DNA of 64,000 nt, from NCBI RefSeq assembly GCF_001676725.1, contig NZ_CP016172.1, positions 3,162,001 to 3,226,000 on the forward strand. The letters are read 5' to 3'. This document shows, piece by piece, positions 1 through 9,147 of the stretch. A program made the position numbers and the translations under genes. This DNA comes from Bordetella flabilis. Its GTDB lineage: Bacteria > Pseudomonadota > Gammaproteobacteria > Burkholderiales > Burkholderiaceae_B. The notes under the pieces are model-generated. The model was not told the origin of the DNA, did no database searches, and saw nothing but the letters and a program-made list of their open reading frames with translations. Each line of letters begins with the position of its first letter. Within the stretch, counting starts at the first letter, position 1.

Positions 1-822
1 GACCTGGGCGAACGGCAAGGGCTGGGCATGGGCGTCGGCTTGCGCGAGGATCAGCCGGAAATCCTTCAGGCTCTGGTCCACCCGGCTTTGCGGGGGATCG
101 AACCGGCGCTGCGCCATCGCCGGGCCCTTGACTTCCATAACCCGCGAATACGCGGCCGAGCCGATCAGCACTGACAGGAATTCCTGCGGATCCAGGCCCA
201 GCCGCTGCGCAAACTGCAGCCCCTCGGCCATGGCGGCCCGGTTCAGCCCGAGCACCAGGTTTACCGCCAGCTTGGCGCGCGCGGCGTTGCCCGGAGCGCC
301 CAGTCCATAGCGGCGCGGGCACAATGCGTCCAGCACGGGGGCCGCGCGCGCCAGGTCTTGATCGCGCCCGGCCACCAGCCCGACCGCCTCCCCCTTGGCC
401 AGCGTCGCGCTGGTGCCGGAGATGGGCGATTCGACGAACGCCAGGCCTGCCGCGGCGCACCGCCGGGCCACGGCCGCGATACGGTCGGGATCGCATGTGC
501 TGATGCACACCAGCGCCGGCGCGCGCCCCGCGGCCTGCGCCGCATGAACCAGGCCGGAGGGCCCGAACAGCGCCTGCTCGACCTGGTCCGTATCGAACAC
601 GGCCAGAACGATTGCATCGCATTGCGCCGCCAATTCCGCCAGCGATTGCACCGCCGCGCGTCCGGGCTGGTCGGCGCCCGCGAATTGCGCGCAACGGCCG
701 GGATCGACGTCGTAGCCTCTCAGGCCGAAACCCGCCAGGGCCAGCCGCTGCGCGCTGGCGGCGCCCATCAGGCCCAGGCCCGCGATACCGACGGTCCGTA
801 TGGCGTGCTGGGCGGCGCTCAT
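1..822 (-). CDS. NAD(P)-dependent oxidoreductase of the 3-hydroxyisobutyrate dehydrogenase family (3' end outside window)
   Basis: The reading frame stays open for 274 codons from ATG at 822 to the window edge, so the C-terminus is missing. The N-terminus carries a Rossmann fingerprint, GIAGLGLMG, followed by a helix and an acidic strand end (GYDVD). A later stretch around GAPGNAARAKLAVN contains the lysine and asparagine typical of beta-hydroxyacid dehydrogenases, the family that oxidises 3-hydroxyisobutyrate, tartronate semialdehyde or related acids with NAD(P). The start codon overlaps the stop of the upstream Bug receptor gene (ATGA at 819-822), which implies translational coupling in one operon. 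The substrate is unknown; the neighbouring receptors suggest a small organic acid. Confidence 0.85.
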   Translation of the reverse strand, partial: MSAAQHAIRTVGIAGLGLMGAASAQRLALAGFGLRGYDVDPGRCAQFAGADQPGRAAVQSLAELAAQCDAIVLAVFDTDQVEQALFGPSGLVHAAQAAGRAPALVCISTCDPDRIAAVARRCAAAGLAFVESPISGTSATLAKGEAVGLVAGRDQDLARAAPVLDALCPRRYGLGAPGNAARAKLAVNLVLGLNRAAMAEGLQFAQRLGLDPQEFLSVLIGSAAYSRVMEVKGPAMAQRRFDPPQSRVDQSLKDFRLILAQADAHAQPLPFAQV

Positions 823-1820
823 TGGGACTTGATTCCGGCGTCGCGTATCGCCTGCCCCACCCGCGCGTAGCCCTCGCGGGTCAGCGTGCCCAATTCGGCC
901 GGCGTGGAAGCCACGGGATCGAGCCCGATGCCGGCCAGGCGTTCCCGCACACCGGGGTCCGCGACCGCCTTGACGACCTCGGCGTTCAGCCGCTCGACGA
1001 TGTCGGCCGGCGTGCCTTTGGGCGCGTACAGGCCCAGCCAGGTGGAAAAGCGGAATGCCGCCACGCCCGCCTCGGCGAAGGTGGGCACATCGGGCAGCAG
1101 CGCGGACCGCCTTTCGTTCGGCTGCGCCAGGGCGCGCAGCCTGCCGTCCTTGATGAAGGGCTGGGCGACCGACACGGCCGAGAACATCATGGGGACCTGT
1201 CCGCCGGCCACGTCCGTGGTCGCCTGCGTAGCGCCCTTGTAGGGGACGTGCGCGAACGAGACCCCGGCCGCGGACGCGAACAGTTCCATGGCGATGTGAT
1301 GCGGACTGCCATTGCCGCCCGTCGCATAGTCGATCTTGCCGGGCCGGGCCTTGGCCTGCGACAGCAGTTCGGCCATGGTCCTGGCCGGGAAGCCGCTGTT
1401 GACGACCAGCACCCAGGAAATATTGGCCATCTGGCTGACGGGGGCGAAGTCCTTGAGGGGATCGAAATTGACCTTGTCGTTCAGGTTGACCGCGTAGTTC
1501 AGCACGCTATCCGTGATGCCGCCCAGGGTATAGCCATCCGGCGCGGCACGCGCCACGCGCTCCGCGCCCAGCAGCCCCGATACGCCCGCCTGGTTTTCCA
1601 CGATGAAGGTCTGCTTCATGTTCTCGGCCATCTTGGCCACCACCACACGGGTGGCCACGTCGGCCGCGCTGCCCACCTGCAGCGGCACAATGACCTGGAT
1701 CGGCTTGGTCGGCCAGGCCGCTTGCGCCGACGCGCCGGCGCCCGCCAGCGTACAACCTGCCAATAGCAGGGCCGCCGCGCCCCGGCGCGGCAGGCAAAAG
1801 CCGGATGTCCTTGTCGACAT
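819..1820 (-). CDS. Bug-family (TctC-like) tripartite tricarboxylate transporter substrate-binding protein
   Basis: This 333-residue protein has an N-terminal export signal, then the Bug start WPTKPIQVIVP, the VENQAGVSG segment and the AHVPYKGATQA ligand-loop motif. Bug receptors are periplasmic Venus-flytrap proteins that bind carboxylates; many have no dedicated TctAB membrane partner, and none is encoded nearby. The leader contains LLAGC (Cys23), so it could be processed as a lipoprotein, although a later Ala-Gln-Ala site would also suit signal peptidase I. It is the second Bug gene of the operon and overlaps the downstream dehydrogenase by 4 bp. The ligand cannot be read from sequence. 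Confidence 0.92.
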   Translation of the reverse strand: MSTRTSGFCLPRRGAAALLLAGCTLAGAGASAQAAWPTKPIQVIVPLQVGSAADVATRVVVAKMAENMKQTFIVENQAGVSGLLGAERVARAAPDGYTLGGITDSVLNYAVNLNDKVNFDPLKDFAPVSQMANISWVLVVNSGFPARTMAELLSQAKARPGKIDYATGGNGSPHHIAMELFASAAGVSFAHVPYKGATQATTDVAGGQVPMMFSAVSVAQPFIKDGRLRALAQPNERRSALLPDVPTFAEAGVAAFRFSTWLGLYAPKGTPADIVERLNAEVVKAVADPGVRERLAGIGLDPVASTPAELGTLTREGYARVGQAIRDAGIKSQ

Positions 1821-1862
1821 GAAAGTCTCCCCTATTGTTGAAATGCCGCGACCGCGGAACGG

Positions 1863-2822
1863 TCAGCCCAGCCGCCCGACTTCGGCTTCCAGCAGGCTCC
1901 ACACCCGCGTACCGAGCTCGTCCTTCCACTGCCCGTAGAAGCCGCCCGCCAGGCGCTGCCGGAAGCTGTCGGTGTCCGCCGTGTTGAAGCGCAGTCCACG
2001 CTCGCGCAGCGTCCCGGCCAGGGCCTCGTTGAGCGCCATGGTGTGGCTGCGCTGGCGTCCGACATGCAGTTTCACGTTGCGCAGCACGATCTCGCGCACG
2101 TCTTCGGGCAACGCATTCCAGAACGGCAGGTTGCCGATGATGTTGAACCCCGACCACATGTGGGAGGTCAGCGATACGTGGGTAACGACCTCGTGCAGGC
2201 GTAGCGAATCCAGTATCGCCAGGGGATTCTCCTGGGCCTGCAACTTCCCGGTCTTCAGCGCGTCGTACAACTCCAGCACGAACAGCGGCACCGGCTCCGC
2301 GCCCAGCGTGCGGAACGTCTCTTCGAAGACCTTGCCTTCGGGGATGCGGATCGACAGTCCTTCCAGGTCGCTGGCGTCGGCGATGACGCGGCCGGTGGTG
2401 GCGATGTGGCGAAAACCGTTCTCCATCAGGCCATACGGCATCAGGTACAGCCCGCGCGCGCCCAGGTCGGCACGCAAGGCGTCGCCCAGCGCGCCGTCCA
2501 TGGCGCGGTAGACCTCGTCGTTGTCGCGAAAGGCGAAAGGCAGGCTCTGGACGTTCATCGCCGGCGCCAGCGGCCCGAGTATGCTGCCCATCAGCGCATA
2601 GAACTGGATCTCGCCGGCAATGACCCCGTCGACGATCTCCAGGTGCGATTTCTTCAGGCCGCCGTTGTCCGCCACGACCTCGATATCCAGGCGGCCGGCG
2701 GTTTCTTCGCGCACCGCGTCCCACAGGTCGACCAGGAAGGGATGCACATGGCTGGCGACCGGCTGGTAATGGAACTGGCGTCCACGCCAGCGGGCCGCCG
2801 AGGGTTCTTGTGCAGCGCTCAT
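1863..2822 (-). CDS. TRAP DctP-like solute-binding protein without signal peptide
   Basis: The 319-residue product has DctP-family features: an early VIAGEIQFYALMGS stretch, the central LSIRIPEG with the arginine that pairs with ligand carboxylate in this family, and the conserved LQAQENPLAI segment. The start at 2822 was chosen because it gives an ATGA overlap with the stop of the upstream Bug gene; extending further only reads the Bug gene out of frame. From this start the protein begins with hydrophilic MSAAQEPSAARW and has no hydrophobic leader, which is odd for a periplasmic receptor. No DctQ or DctM gene is nearby. It may be a cytoplasmic adaptation of the fold or depend on an unrecognised export route. 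Confidence 0.8.
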   Translation of the reverse strand: MSAAQEPSAARWRGRQFHYQPVASHVHPFLVDLWDAVREETAGRLDIEVVADNGGLKKSHLEIVDGVIAGEIQFYALMGSILGPLAPAMNVQSLPFAFRDNDEVYRAMDGALGDALRADLGARGLYLMPYGLMENGFRHIATTGRVIADASDLEGLSIRIPEGKVFEETFRTLGAEPVPLFVLELYDALKTGKLQAQENPLAILDSLRLHEVVTHVSLTSHMWSGFNIIGNLPFWNALPEDVREIVLRNVKLHVGRQRSHTMALNEALAGTLRERGLRFNTADTDSFRQRLAGGFYGQWKDELGTRVWSLLEAEVGRLG

Positions 2823-3826
2823 TCCGTCTCCATCCCTGCCCGCTTGACCACATCCGCCATGCGCCGGCTGTCGTCGGCCATGTACTTCGTCATCTCCTGG
2901 GGCGTCATGATGAAGGGATCGATGCCATTCTCCGCCAGGCGCGCGACCGTGTCCGGCGACTTGAGGACCTGGGTCAGCTCGCGCGAAAGCTGCTGCACCA
3001 CGGCGTCGGGCGTCTCCGCCGGCGCGACGATGCCTATCCATGACGCGTAGTCGTAGCCCGGCACGCCGGACTCGGCCACCGTGGGCAGATCCGGCAGGAT
3101 GGCCGTACGCTGCGCCCCGGCCACCGCGATAGGCCGCATCTTGCCGGCCTTTATCAGTGGCAGCACGGTTCCGATGGCGTTGAACATCACCTGCGCCTCA
3201 CCCGCCGCCACGCCGACCGCCGCAGGACTGGCACCCTTGTACGGCACGTGCATCATCTTCACGCCCGACCCCGACTCGAACATGGCCATGGCGATGTGCT
3301 GGGGACTGCCCACGCCGCCGGTCGCATAGGACACCTTGCCGGGATTGGCCTTGACGTACTCCACCAGTTCGCGGACGTTCTTTACCGGCAACGACGGATT
3401 CACCACCAGCACGGTCGGCAGTACCGCGACCATGCCCACCGGCCTGAACTGCTTCGCGGGGTCATAGCCGACCTTGCGTACATGCGGCAACACGCTGAGG
3501 ATGGCGTTATTGCAACCGCACAGCGTGTAGCCGTCCGGCCTGGCACGCGCCACCTTCTCGGCGCCAATGGCGCCGGAAGCGCCCGTCTGGTTCTCCACCA
3601 CGATGGACTGGCCCAGCGGCCCCGCCAGGCGTTCGACGACAATGCGCAGCGCCAGATCGGAAGCGCTGCCCGTGGCCAGCGGCGTCACCAGGGTTACGGG
3701 CCGTTGAGGCCAGGCCTGCGCCACCGCCGAAGCCGGCGCCAGGGTCAGCGCGGCGATCGCCGCGCCGCATAAGGAAGCCGCCAGAACGGCGCGCAAGCGC
3801 AGCCTGGCCATCTCGAAACGGTACAT
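2819..3826 (-). CDS. Bug-family (TctC-like) substrate-binding protein
   Basis: The start at 3826 is preceded by an AGGAG ribosome-binding site at good spacing; an in-frame start 11 codons upstream lacks this. The 335-residue protein begins with a basic n-region and a long hydrophobic segment ending in Ala-rich cleavage-site sequence, then WPQRPVTLVTP, VENQTGASG and MHVPYKGASPA, all characteristic of Bug receptors. It is the first receptor of the operon and lies downstream of the SDR gene after a 74-bp gap. Two Bug genes bracket a DctP-like gene, so three receptor-type genes lie side by side without any transporter membrane subunit. The ligand is probably a carboxylate; its identity is unknown. 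Confidence 0.92.
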   Translation of the reverse strand: MYRFEMARLRLRAVLAASLCGAAIAALTLAPASAVAQAWPQRPVTLVTPLATGSASDLALRIVVERLAGPLGQSIVVENQTGASGAIGAEKVARARPDGYTLCGCNNAILSVLPHVRKVGYDPAKQFRPVGMVAVLPTVLVVNPSLPVKNVRELVEYVKANPGKVSYATGGVGSPQHIAMAMFESGSGVKMMHVPYKGASPAAVGVAAGEAQVMFNAIGTVLPLIKAGKMRPIAVAGAQRTAILPDLPTVAESGVPGYDYASWIGIVAPAETPDAVVQQLSRELTQVLKSPDTVARLAENGIDPFIMTPQEMTKYMADDSRRMADVVKRAGMETE

Positions 3827-3900
3827 CAGTGTCTCCTCTTCATGGTGTGGACGTCCCATCTGGCGGGGACTATCCCGGGGTGGCAGCCGTGCGAACCGCG

Positions 3901-4656
3901 CTACAGCATGACGCGCGCTCCATTGGTGTCCAGGTTCACGCCGGATACGAATGACGCGCCGTCCGACGCCAGGTACAGCATGGCGGCGACGTGGTCGTCG
4001 GCCGTCGCCAGGCGGCGCAGCGGCACCTGCGCCGCGATACGGTCCAGGTCATCCTGTGAGCGCAGGGCCGCCACGCGCGGCGTGACCGTCGTCAGCGGCG
4101 CGATCGTGTTGGCGGTGATGCCATGCGGGCCCAGCTCGTACGCCAGGAAACGCGTCAGTTGCGTGACGCCGGCCTTCGCCGCCCCATAGGCGGGCGAGGA
4201 TGCCGCGTGCACCGTACGGCCGGAGATCGACGTAACGTTGATGATGCGGCCGGCCCGGGACTGCTTCAGCGGCGCGATGGCTGCCCGGCAGCACAGGAAC
4301 ACGCTGCGCAGGTTCAGCGCCACGGTGCGGTCCCATTCCTCCAGGTCCATCTCCTCGACAGTCAGCAGCTTGCGGTAGCCGCCGGCGCAGTTCACCAGCA
4401 CATCCAGCCCATGCCCCGCCGCCAGCACGGCGTCGAAGGCCTGCTTGACCTGCGCCTCGTCGGTAATGTCCACCGCCAGGCCTGCCGCGCGCTCGCCCAG
4501 CGTGTCCGCGATGGCGCGCACGCCGTCGCCCTGTACGTCCAGCAGGAAGACCCATGCGCCCTGCGCATGAAAGGCGCGTGCCGCCTGTTCGCCGATACCG
4601 CCCGCCGCGCCGGTGACGACGACGCTGCGGCCCGCGAGTTCCGGATAAATCGCCAT
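3901..4656 (-). CDS. SDR-family NAD(P)-dependent oxidoreductase
   Basis: A 251-residue classical short-chain dehydrogenase. The glycine-rich cofactor motif TGAAGGIG lies near residue 15, NCAGG follows the fourth strand, Ser of TSISG and the YGAAK tetrad supply the catalytic Ser-Tyr-Lys, and the C-terminal GVNLDTNGA is typical of FabG-like members. An acidic residue after the second strand (LLDVQ) favours NAD over NADP. The start at 4656 has GGAGA upstream. It follows the VOC gene by 14 bp and precedes the receptors, so it probably oxidises or reduces an intermediate of the same pathway. Confidence 0.9.
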   Translation of the reverse strand: MAIYPELAGRSVVVTGAAGGIGEQAARAFHAQGAWVFLLDVQGDGVRAIADTLGERAAGLAVDITDEAQVKQAFDAVLAAGHGLDVLVNCAGGYRKLLTVEEMDLEEWDRTVALNLRSVFLCCRAAIAPLKQSRAGRIINVTSISGRTVHAASSPAYGAAKAGVTQLTRFLAYELGPHGITANTIAPLTTVTPRVAALRSQDDLDRIAAQVPLRRLATADDHVAAMLYLASDGASFVSGVNLDTNGARVML

Positions 4657-4670
4657 GGCTGTGTCTCCGC

Positions 4671-5177
4671 TCAGCGTACGCCCGGCGTACCGGCATTGGA
4701 GCCGGTGTCCGTCCAGCCTGGCACACGGCCGGCCCGCACGGCCTCTTCCGCGGAGAAGTTCAATTCGACCTTGATGCCGTTGATCGGTTCTCGCATGAAC
4801 AACTGGTACAGATCGGAGTTGTGCGCCTTGCGCTCGCTGAAGTCGACGCCGTTGCGCGTCAGGCGGTCGATGAATTCGTTGATGTTCTCGCAGTTGAAGC
4901 ACACGTGGTCGATACGGCCCGATCCCATGGCGCCCCCGGCGGAATAATCATCGCCGTGCTTGTCGCTGGGCGTACGGAGATAGGTATTCTGGTGATCCGA
5001 ATGGCGCGCCTTGCCGATGTGGACCACGTCCTGGTCGCCGATGTACAGCCAGTACACCGGGAATCCGAATTCCGGGTGATAGCCGTTGCGAAATCCCAGG
5101 TTGTCGCAGAACCAGTCGCGCGTGGCTTCCGGGTCGTGGGTAAGGATCAGGATGTGCTCCATGAAGCGCAGTCCCAT
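4671..5177 (-). CDS. VOC-superfamily (glyoxalase/dioxygenase-fold) protein
   Basis: A 168-residue protein with two beta-alpha-beta-beta-beta modules of the vicinal oxygen chelate fold. Candidate metal ligands are the His of MEHILILTHD, the His of IDHVCFN and the Glu of IKVELNF. Such proteins include glyoxalases, methylmalonyl-CoA epimerases and extradiol dioxygenases; the sequence does not choose among them. The start at 5177 has a strong GAGGAG site, although an internal Met six codons in is possible. It is the first gene of the minus-strand operon and diverges from the LysR gene at 5594. Confidence 0.85.
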   Translation of the reverse strand: MGLRFMEHILILTHDPEATRDWFCDNLGFRNGYHPEFGFPVYWLYIGDQDVVHIGKARHSDHQNTYLRTPSDKHGDDYSAGGAMGSGRIDHVCFNCENINEFIDRLTRNGVDFSERKAHNSDLYQLFMREPINGIKVELNFSAEEAVRAGRVPGWTDTGSNAGTPGVR

Positions 5178-5593
5178 GCTGGTCTCCTCATTGCGTTATG
5201 TGGCAGCGTCAGGCCGGCGCAGGCCTGGCGGCGGTGGGATAGGCGGGGGCGTACCGGGTACGAGCCGCTTCGGCCTCACCGATACCGTTTTGTTATCTCT
5301 TGCATGTCGTCTCCATCTTGCCGCCGCGAGTCGGCTTCGTTTTTACTGAGTGTAGGGAGCCGGCATTTCCGCGTCCAATGCTGAATTTGTCATTACCCAT
5401 CGCATATTGATATACACCCAGGGTAGCCGACCGTATGCCCCGCGCGAGCCACGGCATGACGGATTCCCGCCTGCAACGGGATACGCGCCGCCGCCGGCGC
5501 GCGCTTCATCCCGCCCGGCTCATTAGAATCCGGATATCCGCGGTCCGGCGCGCCTGACCGCGGCGCTTCATTCACCGTGTTTCCGGAACCGAT
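5178..5593. promoter_or_regulatory. Intergenic regulatory region between the VOC operon and divergent LysR gene
   Basis: No gene is convincing in these 416 bp. There is an AT-richer patch around 5386-5416 with ATATTGATAT at 5404-5413, flanked by TACCC and GGGTA half-sites. A perfect 10-bp palindrome, CGGATATCCG, lies at 5531-5540 about 50 bp before the LysR start. LysR regulators normally bind such shared regions and control the divergent operon, so these are candidate operators. No strong -35/-10 pair could be assigned. Confidence 0.4.
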
Positions 5594-6487
5594 ATGGACA
5601 AGCTTCAGGCCATGGCGGCCTTCCTGGCCGTCGTTGACGAAGGCGGCTTCGCGGCCGCGGCCCGCAGAATGCGGATATCACCCCCCGTGGTCACACGCGC
5701 CGTGAGCGACCTGGAGAAGGCCATGGGCGTGCGCCTGCTGACGCGCACCACGCGCGTCGTGCGCGTCACCGAGGTCGGCGCCCGCTACGCCGAGGATTGC
5801 CGCCGCATCCTGACCGACATCACGGAAACCGAAGAGGCCGCCACCGGCACCCATGGCCTGGTGCGCGGCCGCCTTGTCATCACGGCGCCCGCGATGTTCG
5901 GCCGTATCCACGTCACCCCCATCGTCACCGCCTACCTGCGCCGTTACCCCGAGGCCGAAGCCGAGACCCGCTTCCTGGATCGGGTCGTCAACATGATGGA
6001 CGAAGGCGTGGACGTGGCCGTCCGCATCGGCCACCTGCAGGATTCCAGCTACCAGGCCATACCGGTCGGCCAGGTGCGCCGGGTGGTGTGCGCCTCGCCG
6101 GCCTACCTGGAACGCCACGGCGCGCCACGCAGCCCGGCCGACCTGGCGGACCACACCTTGGTCGCGTCCACGGGCGTGGCGCGCGCCAGCGAATGGCGGT
6201 TCACGCGCGACGGCCAGCCGACCGACGTGCGCATCCACCCGCGCATGACCGTCGTCACCAACGACGCGGCGATCGCCGCCGCCCTGGACGGCTTCGGCAT
6301 TACCCGCGTGCTGTCCTACATGGTGGCGCCGCAACTGGCGTCCGGTGAACTGGTCGAGTTATTGCAGGAACATGAAACGCTGGCATTGCCCATACACGTC
6401 ATGCAGCATGAAGGCCGGCACGCCCCGCAGAAGGTGCGGGCCTTCCTGGACATGGCAGTGGCGGCGCTGCGTGCGCGGACCCAATGA
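5594..6487 (+). CDS. LysR-family transcriptional regulator
   Basis: A 297-residue protein. Residues 1-60 form the LysR winged helix-turn-helix (MDKLQAMAAFLAVVDEGGF, then a recognition helix around PPVVTRAVSDLE), and the rest is a periplasmic-binding-protein-like effector domain (RGRLVITAPAMFGR onward). Its layout resembles the CrgA/YafC group of LysR proteins. It is transcribed away from the VOC-SDR-receptor operon across a 416-bp gap, which makes that operon the likely target. The effector is probably a substrate or intermediate of the pathway. Confidence 0.92.
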   Translation: MDKLQAMAAFLAVVDEGGFAAAARRMRISPPVVTRAVSDLEKAMGVRLLTRTTRVVRVTEVGARYAEDCRRILTDITETEEAATGTHGLVRGRLVITAPAMFGRIHVTPIVTAYLRRYPEAEAETRFLDRVVNMMDEGVDVAVRIGHLQDSSYQAIPVGQVRRVVCASPAYLERHGAPRSPADLADHTLVASTGVARASEWRFTRDGQPTDVRIHPRMTVVTNDAAIAAALDGFGITRVLSYMVAPQLASGELVELLQEHETLALPIHVMQHEGRHAPQKVRAFLDMAVAALRARTQ

Positions 6488-6651
6488 ACGGCGCGGCGGT
6501 GCGGCGTGCGCCAGCGTCCATGCCGGCCGCATCGTCCGGCCCGGGATAAGCGTCTAACCCATACCCCGGCTTGCCGTGCTACAAAGCCACGCAACCATCC
6601 ACCTGGCCGCAGCGCGTGCATTGCGGCAACCCTTTACTCCATTCCTGCTCG

Positions 6652-7251
6652 ATGCTGCCCTTCTCCGACCTCGCGATGTTTGCCCTGGGCGCCGCTACGG
6701 TCCTGGCCGTGCCGGGCCCCACGAACACCTTGCTGGCCGCGGCGGGATTGCGGCAGGGACTCCGGCGATCCCTGAAGTTGACGGGCGCGGAAGCGGGCGG
6801 GTACCTGGTCTCCGTCACGCTGTGGGGGCGGTTCCTCGCCCAGGTCACACAGACGCTGCCCTGGCTGCCCCTGGTGGTCCGCATGGCATGTGGGCTCTAT
6901 ATCGCGTGGCTGGCCGTGCGCATGTGGCAGGTGGCGTCCGCGCTGGACACGCGGACGCCTGCCTCGTTCGGCATGCGCGGCCTGTTCGTGGCGACCTTGC
7001 TGAATCCCAAGGCCATCCTGTTCGGCGGCACGATTTTCCCGGCCGCCGCCTTCACCTCCTTGTATGTCTATCTGCAGGCGATGGTGACGTTCGTGGTCGT
7101 GCTGGTCCCCATCGGGTCGCTATGGATCGCATTCGGAGCGCAGGTGGCGGCGGACCGCACCGGATGGCTGAAGCCTGTCCATGTGCAACGCTGCGCGTCG
7201 GTGGCGCTGGGAGCGTTCTCCCTGTCGCTGGCGTGGACGGTCTTCCGCTGA
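6652..7251 (+). CDS. LysE/RhtB-family exporter
   Basis: The start at 6652 was chosen because upstream in-frame residues are hydrophilic and cysteine-rich, while from here the protein opens with the family's first membrane helix. VPGPTNTLLAAAG near residue 15 matches the conserved PGP motif of LysE-type permeases. About five or six hydrophobic helices follow over 199 residues, the usual size. Members export amino acids or small metabolites across the inner membrane. It ends 18 bp before the convergent hydrolase gene and is separated from LysR by 164 bp, so co-regulation is uncertain. Confidence 0.85.
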   Translation: MLPFSDLAMFALGAATVLAVPGPTNTLLAAAGLRQGLRRSLKLTGAEAGGYLVSVTLWGRFLAQVTQTLPWLPLVVRMACGLYIAWLAVRMWQVASALDTRTPASFGMRGLFVATLLNPKAILFGGTIFPAAAFTSLYVYLQAMVTFVVVLVPIGSLWIAFGAQVAADRTGWLKPVHVQRCASVALGAFSLSLAWTVFR

Positions 7252-7269
7252 CTCTGGCTCACCAGCCCG

Positions 7270-8121
7270 CTATTCCGCCCGTACCGGGTTGCGCAGGCAG
7301 CCCACGCCGCCCACCTCCACTTCGACCACGTCGCCATCCCGCAGGAATACCGGCGGATTGCGCTTGAACCCGACGCCGCCCGGCGTGCCCGTGACGATCA
7401 CGTCGCCGGGTTCCAGCGTCGCGAAGCGCGACGCGTAGTGCACCAGCCGTGGAATATCGAAAATCAATTGCGCTGTGGTCGCCTCCTGCATGACCTCGCC
7501 GTTCAGGCGCGTCGCCAGGGTCAACTCCGCGCCGTCGGGAATCTCGTCGCGCGTCACCATCCACGGACCGAAAGCGCCGGTGGCATCGAAATTCTTGCCT
7601 GGCGTCCATTGCGTCGTGTGCTGCTGCCAGTCTCTTGCCGACACATCGTTGTACGGGGCATAGCCCGCGATGTGCTCCCAGGCATCGGCCTGCGCGATGC
7701 GGCGGCCGGCGCGGCCGATGATGATGGCGATTTCGCCTTCATAGTCGATCTTGTCCGACTCCGGCGGCGCCACGATGGCTTCGCCATGGCCGATCTGCGA
7801 ACTGGCCACGCGCAGGAACAGCGTGGGCTCACCCGTGGGGGCGCGGTTGGTCTCGCGGCGATGCGCTTCGTAGTTCAGGCCTACGCACAGTATCTTGCCG
7901 GGGTCCGGAATAACCGGCAGCAGTCGCAGTCGATCCAGGTCCAGACCAGCGCGCGCTGCCGAGGCCAGCCGTGCCACCTCGTCCAGCGCGCCGCCGCGCA
8001 ATACCGCGCGCACGCTGCCGTAACGTCCGCCTGTCAGGTCCAGGCCGTCGATCACGCCGCCGTCATTGGCCAGTACGCCCCAGCCCGCGCGCGATTCGTC
8101 GGTGTAGCTCAGCAACTTCAT
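7270..8121 (-). CDS. Fumarylacetoacetate hydrolase (FAH) family protein
   Basis: A 283-residue protein with a short N-terminal domain and a FAH catalytic domain from about residue 70 (KILCVGLNYEAHRRE). Metal-binding acidic residues are visible in DYEGEIAIIIG and NDVSARD, and the C-terminal GDVIVTGTPGGVG loop is conserved. The family covers fumarylacetoacetases, 2-hydroxyhepta-2,4-diene-dioate isomerases, oxaloacetate decarboxylases and acylpyruvases; this is a generic member. The start has AAGGAGAG upstream. It diverges from the LysR gene at 8212 across 90 bp, so that regulator probably controls it. Confidence 0.9.
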   Translation of the reverse strand: MKLLSYTDESRAGWGVLANDGGVIDGLDLTGGRYGSVRAVLRGGALDEVARLASAARAGLDLDRLRLLPVIPDPGKILCVGLNYEAHRRETNRAPTGEPTLFLRVASSQIGHGEAIVAPPESDKIDYEGEIAIIIGRAGRRIAQADAWEHIAGYAPYNDVSARDWQQHTTQWTPGKNFDATGAFGPWMVTRDEIPDGAELTLATRLNGEVMQEATTAQLIFDIPRLVHYASRFATLEPGDVIVTGTPGGVGFKRNPPVFLRDGDVVEVEVGGVGCLRNPVRAE

Positions 8122-8211
8122 TGGGCACTCTCCTTCATGTGTGCAGGGCCGCTATGCGGCGCCGGGGGTTTTCAATAGAATGGGCCGGCCCGCAACGCAC
8201 CCGCCTGTCTT

Positions 8212-9147
8212 ATGAACGTCACCATCAAGCAGCTCCGCGCCTTCGTGAACGTCGTCAATGCGGGCAGTTTCACGGAAGCGGCCAAGCGCATGTATGTCAC
8301 CCAGTCCGCGCTGAGCCTGCTGCTGCGCGAGCTGGAAAGCGAACTGGGCGTGCGGCTGCTGGACCGCAACAGCCGGCGCACGCAGCTTTCCACCATGGGA
8401 GCGGAGTTCTATCCCCTCGCCATCAAGGTGCTGGACGACCTGGACATGGCGGTCAACAGCACGCTGCAATTGCACGAACGGCAGCGGGGCAGCGTGCGCG
8501 TCGCCTGTACGCTGTTGTACGGGCAGGCGCTCATGCCGCAGATACTCGCCGAGTTCGGTGAACGCTACCCCGCCATCACGGTACGCATGCTGGACCTGCC
8601 CAATGAACAGGTGCTGGCGCGCGTACTGGCCGACGAAGCGGACTTCGGCGTGGCGCCGCAGCGCCCGACGCCCGCGGGGCTGGCGCAGGAACGCCTGTTC
8701 CAGGACCGCATACAGCTGATCTGCCCGCGCGAGCATCCCCTGACACGCCGCAAGCGCGTCAGCTGGAGACAGGCGCTTGCCTATCCATTCATCAGCCTGC
8801 CGCTCGACTTCACCGTGCGGCTGCAGGCCGATCTGCTGGCGTGGTCCGCCTCCCTGACGCTGAAGCCGCAGCATTCGGTCTCCTACCTGACCACCGCGCT
8901 GGGCATGGTGAAGTGGGGCCACGGCCTGACCGCCCTGCCCTCGTATTCCACGCCCTTGCTCAATGCCTATGGGCTGGCCGGCATCGCGGTGCGGGACCCC
9001 ATCATCCACCGCCAGATCTCGCTGTTCACCAAGCGCGGCCACAGCCTGTCTCCGGCGGCCACCAGCCTGGTCGATTTCATGCATGAGTTCATGGCGTCGC
9101 CGGCGCGCGCCGCGTCCACGGGCGGACCGCACCAGAACAGGCCCTAG
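8212..9147 (+). CDS. LysR-family transcriptional regulator
   Basis: A 311-residue protein with the LysR DNA-binding domain at residues 1-65 (IKQLRAFVNVVNAGSFTEAA; QSALSLLLRELE in the recognition region) and a substrate-binding domain from about residue 92. The effector domain fits the CbbR/CynR-like group that senses small organic metabolites. It lies 90 bp from, and divergent to, the FAH-family hydrolase, and its 3' end faces the Rieske operon. Likely targets are the hydrolase and possibly the oxygenase genes; neither is shown by sequence. Confidence 0.92.
   Translation: MNVTIKQLRAFVNVVNAGSFTEAAKRMYVTQSALSLLLRELESELGVRLLDRNSRRTQLSTMGAEFYPLAIKVLDDLDMAVNSTLQLHERQRGSVRVACTLLYGQALMPQILAEFGERYPAITVRMLDLPNEQVLARVLADEADFGVAPQRPTPAGLAQERLFQDRIQLICPREHPLTRRKRVSWRQALAYPFISLPLDFTVRLQADLLAWSASLTLKPQHSVSYLTTALGMVKWGHGLTALPSYSTPLLNAYGLAGIAVRDPIIHRQISLFTKRGHSLSPAATSLVDFMHEFMASPARAASTGGPHQNRP

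Noticed and set aside
5393..5575. 60-codon minus-strand ORF in the VOC/LysR gap
   Set aside because: No family resemblance and it covers the likely regulatory region.
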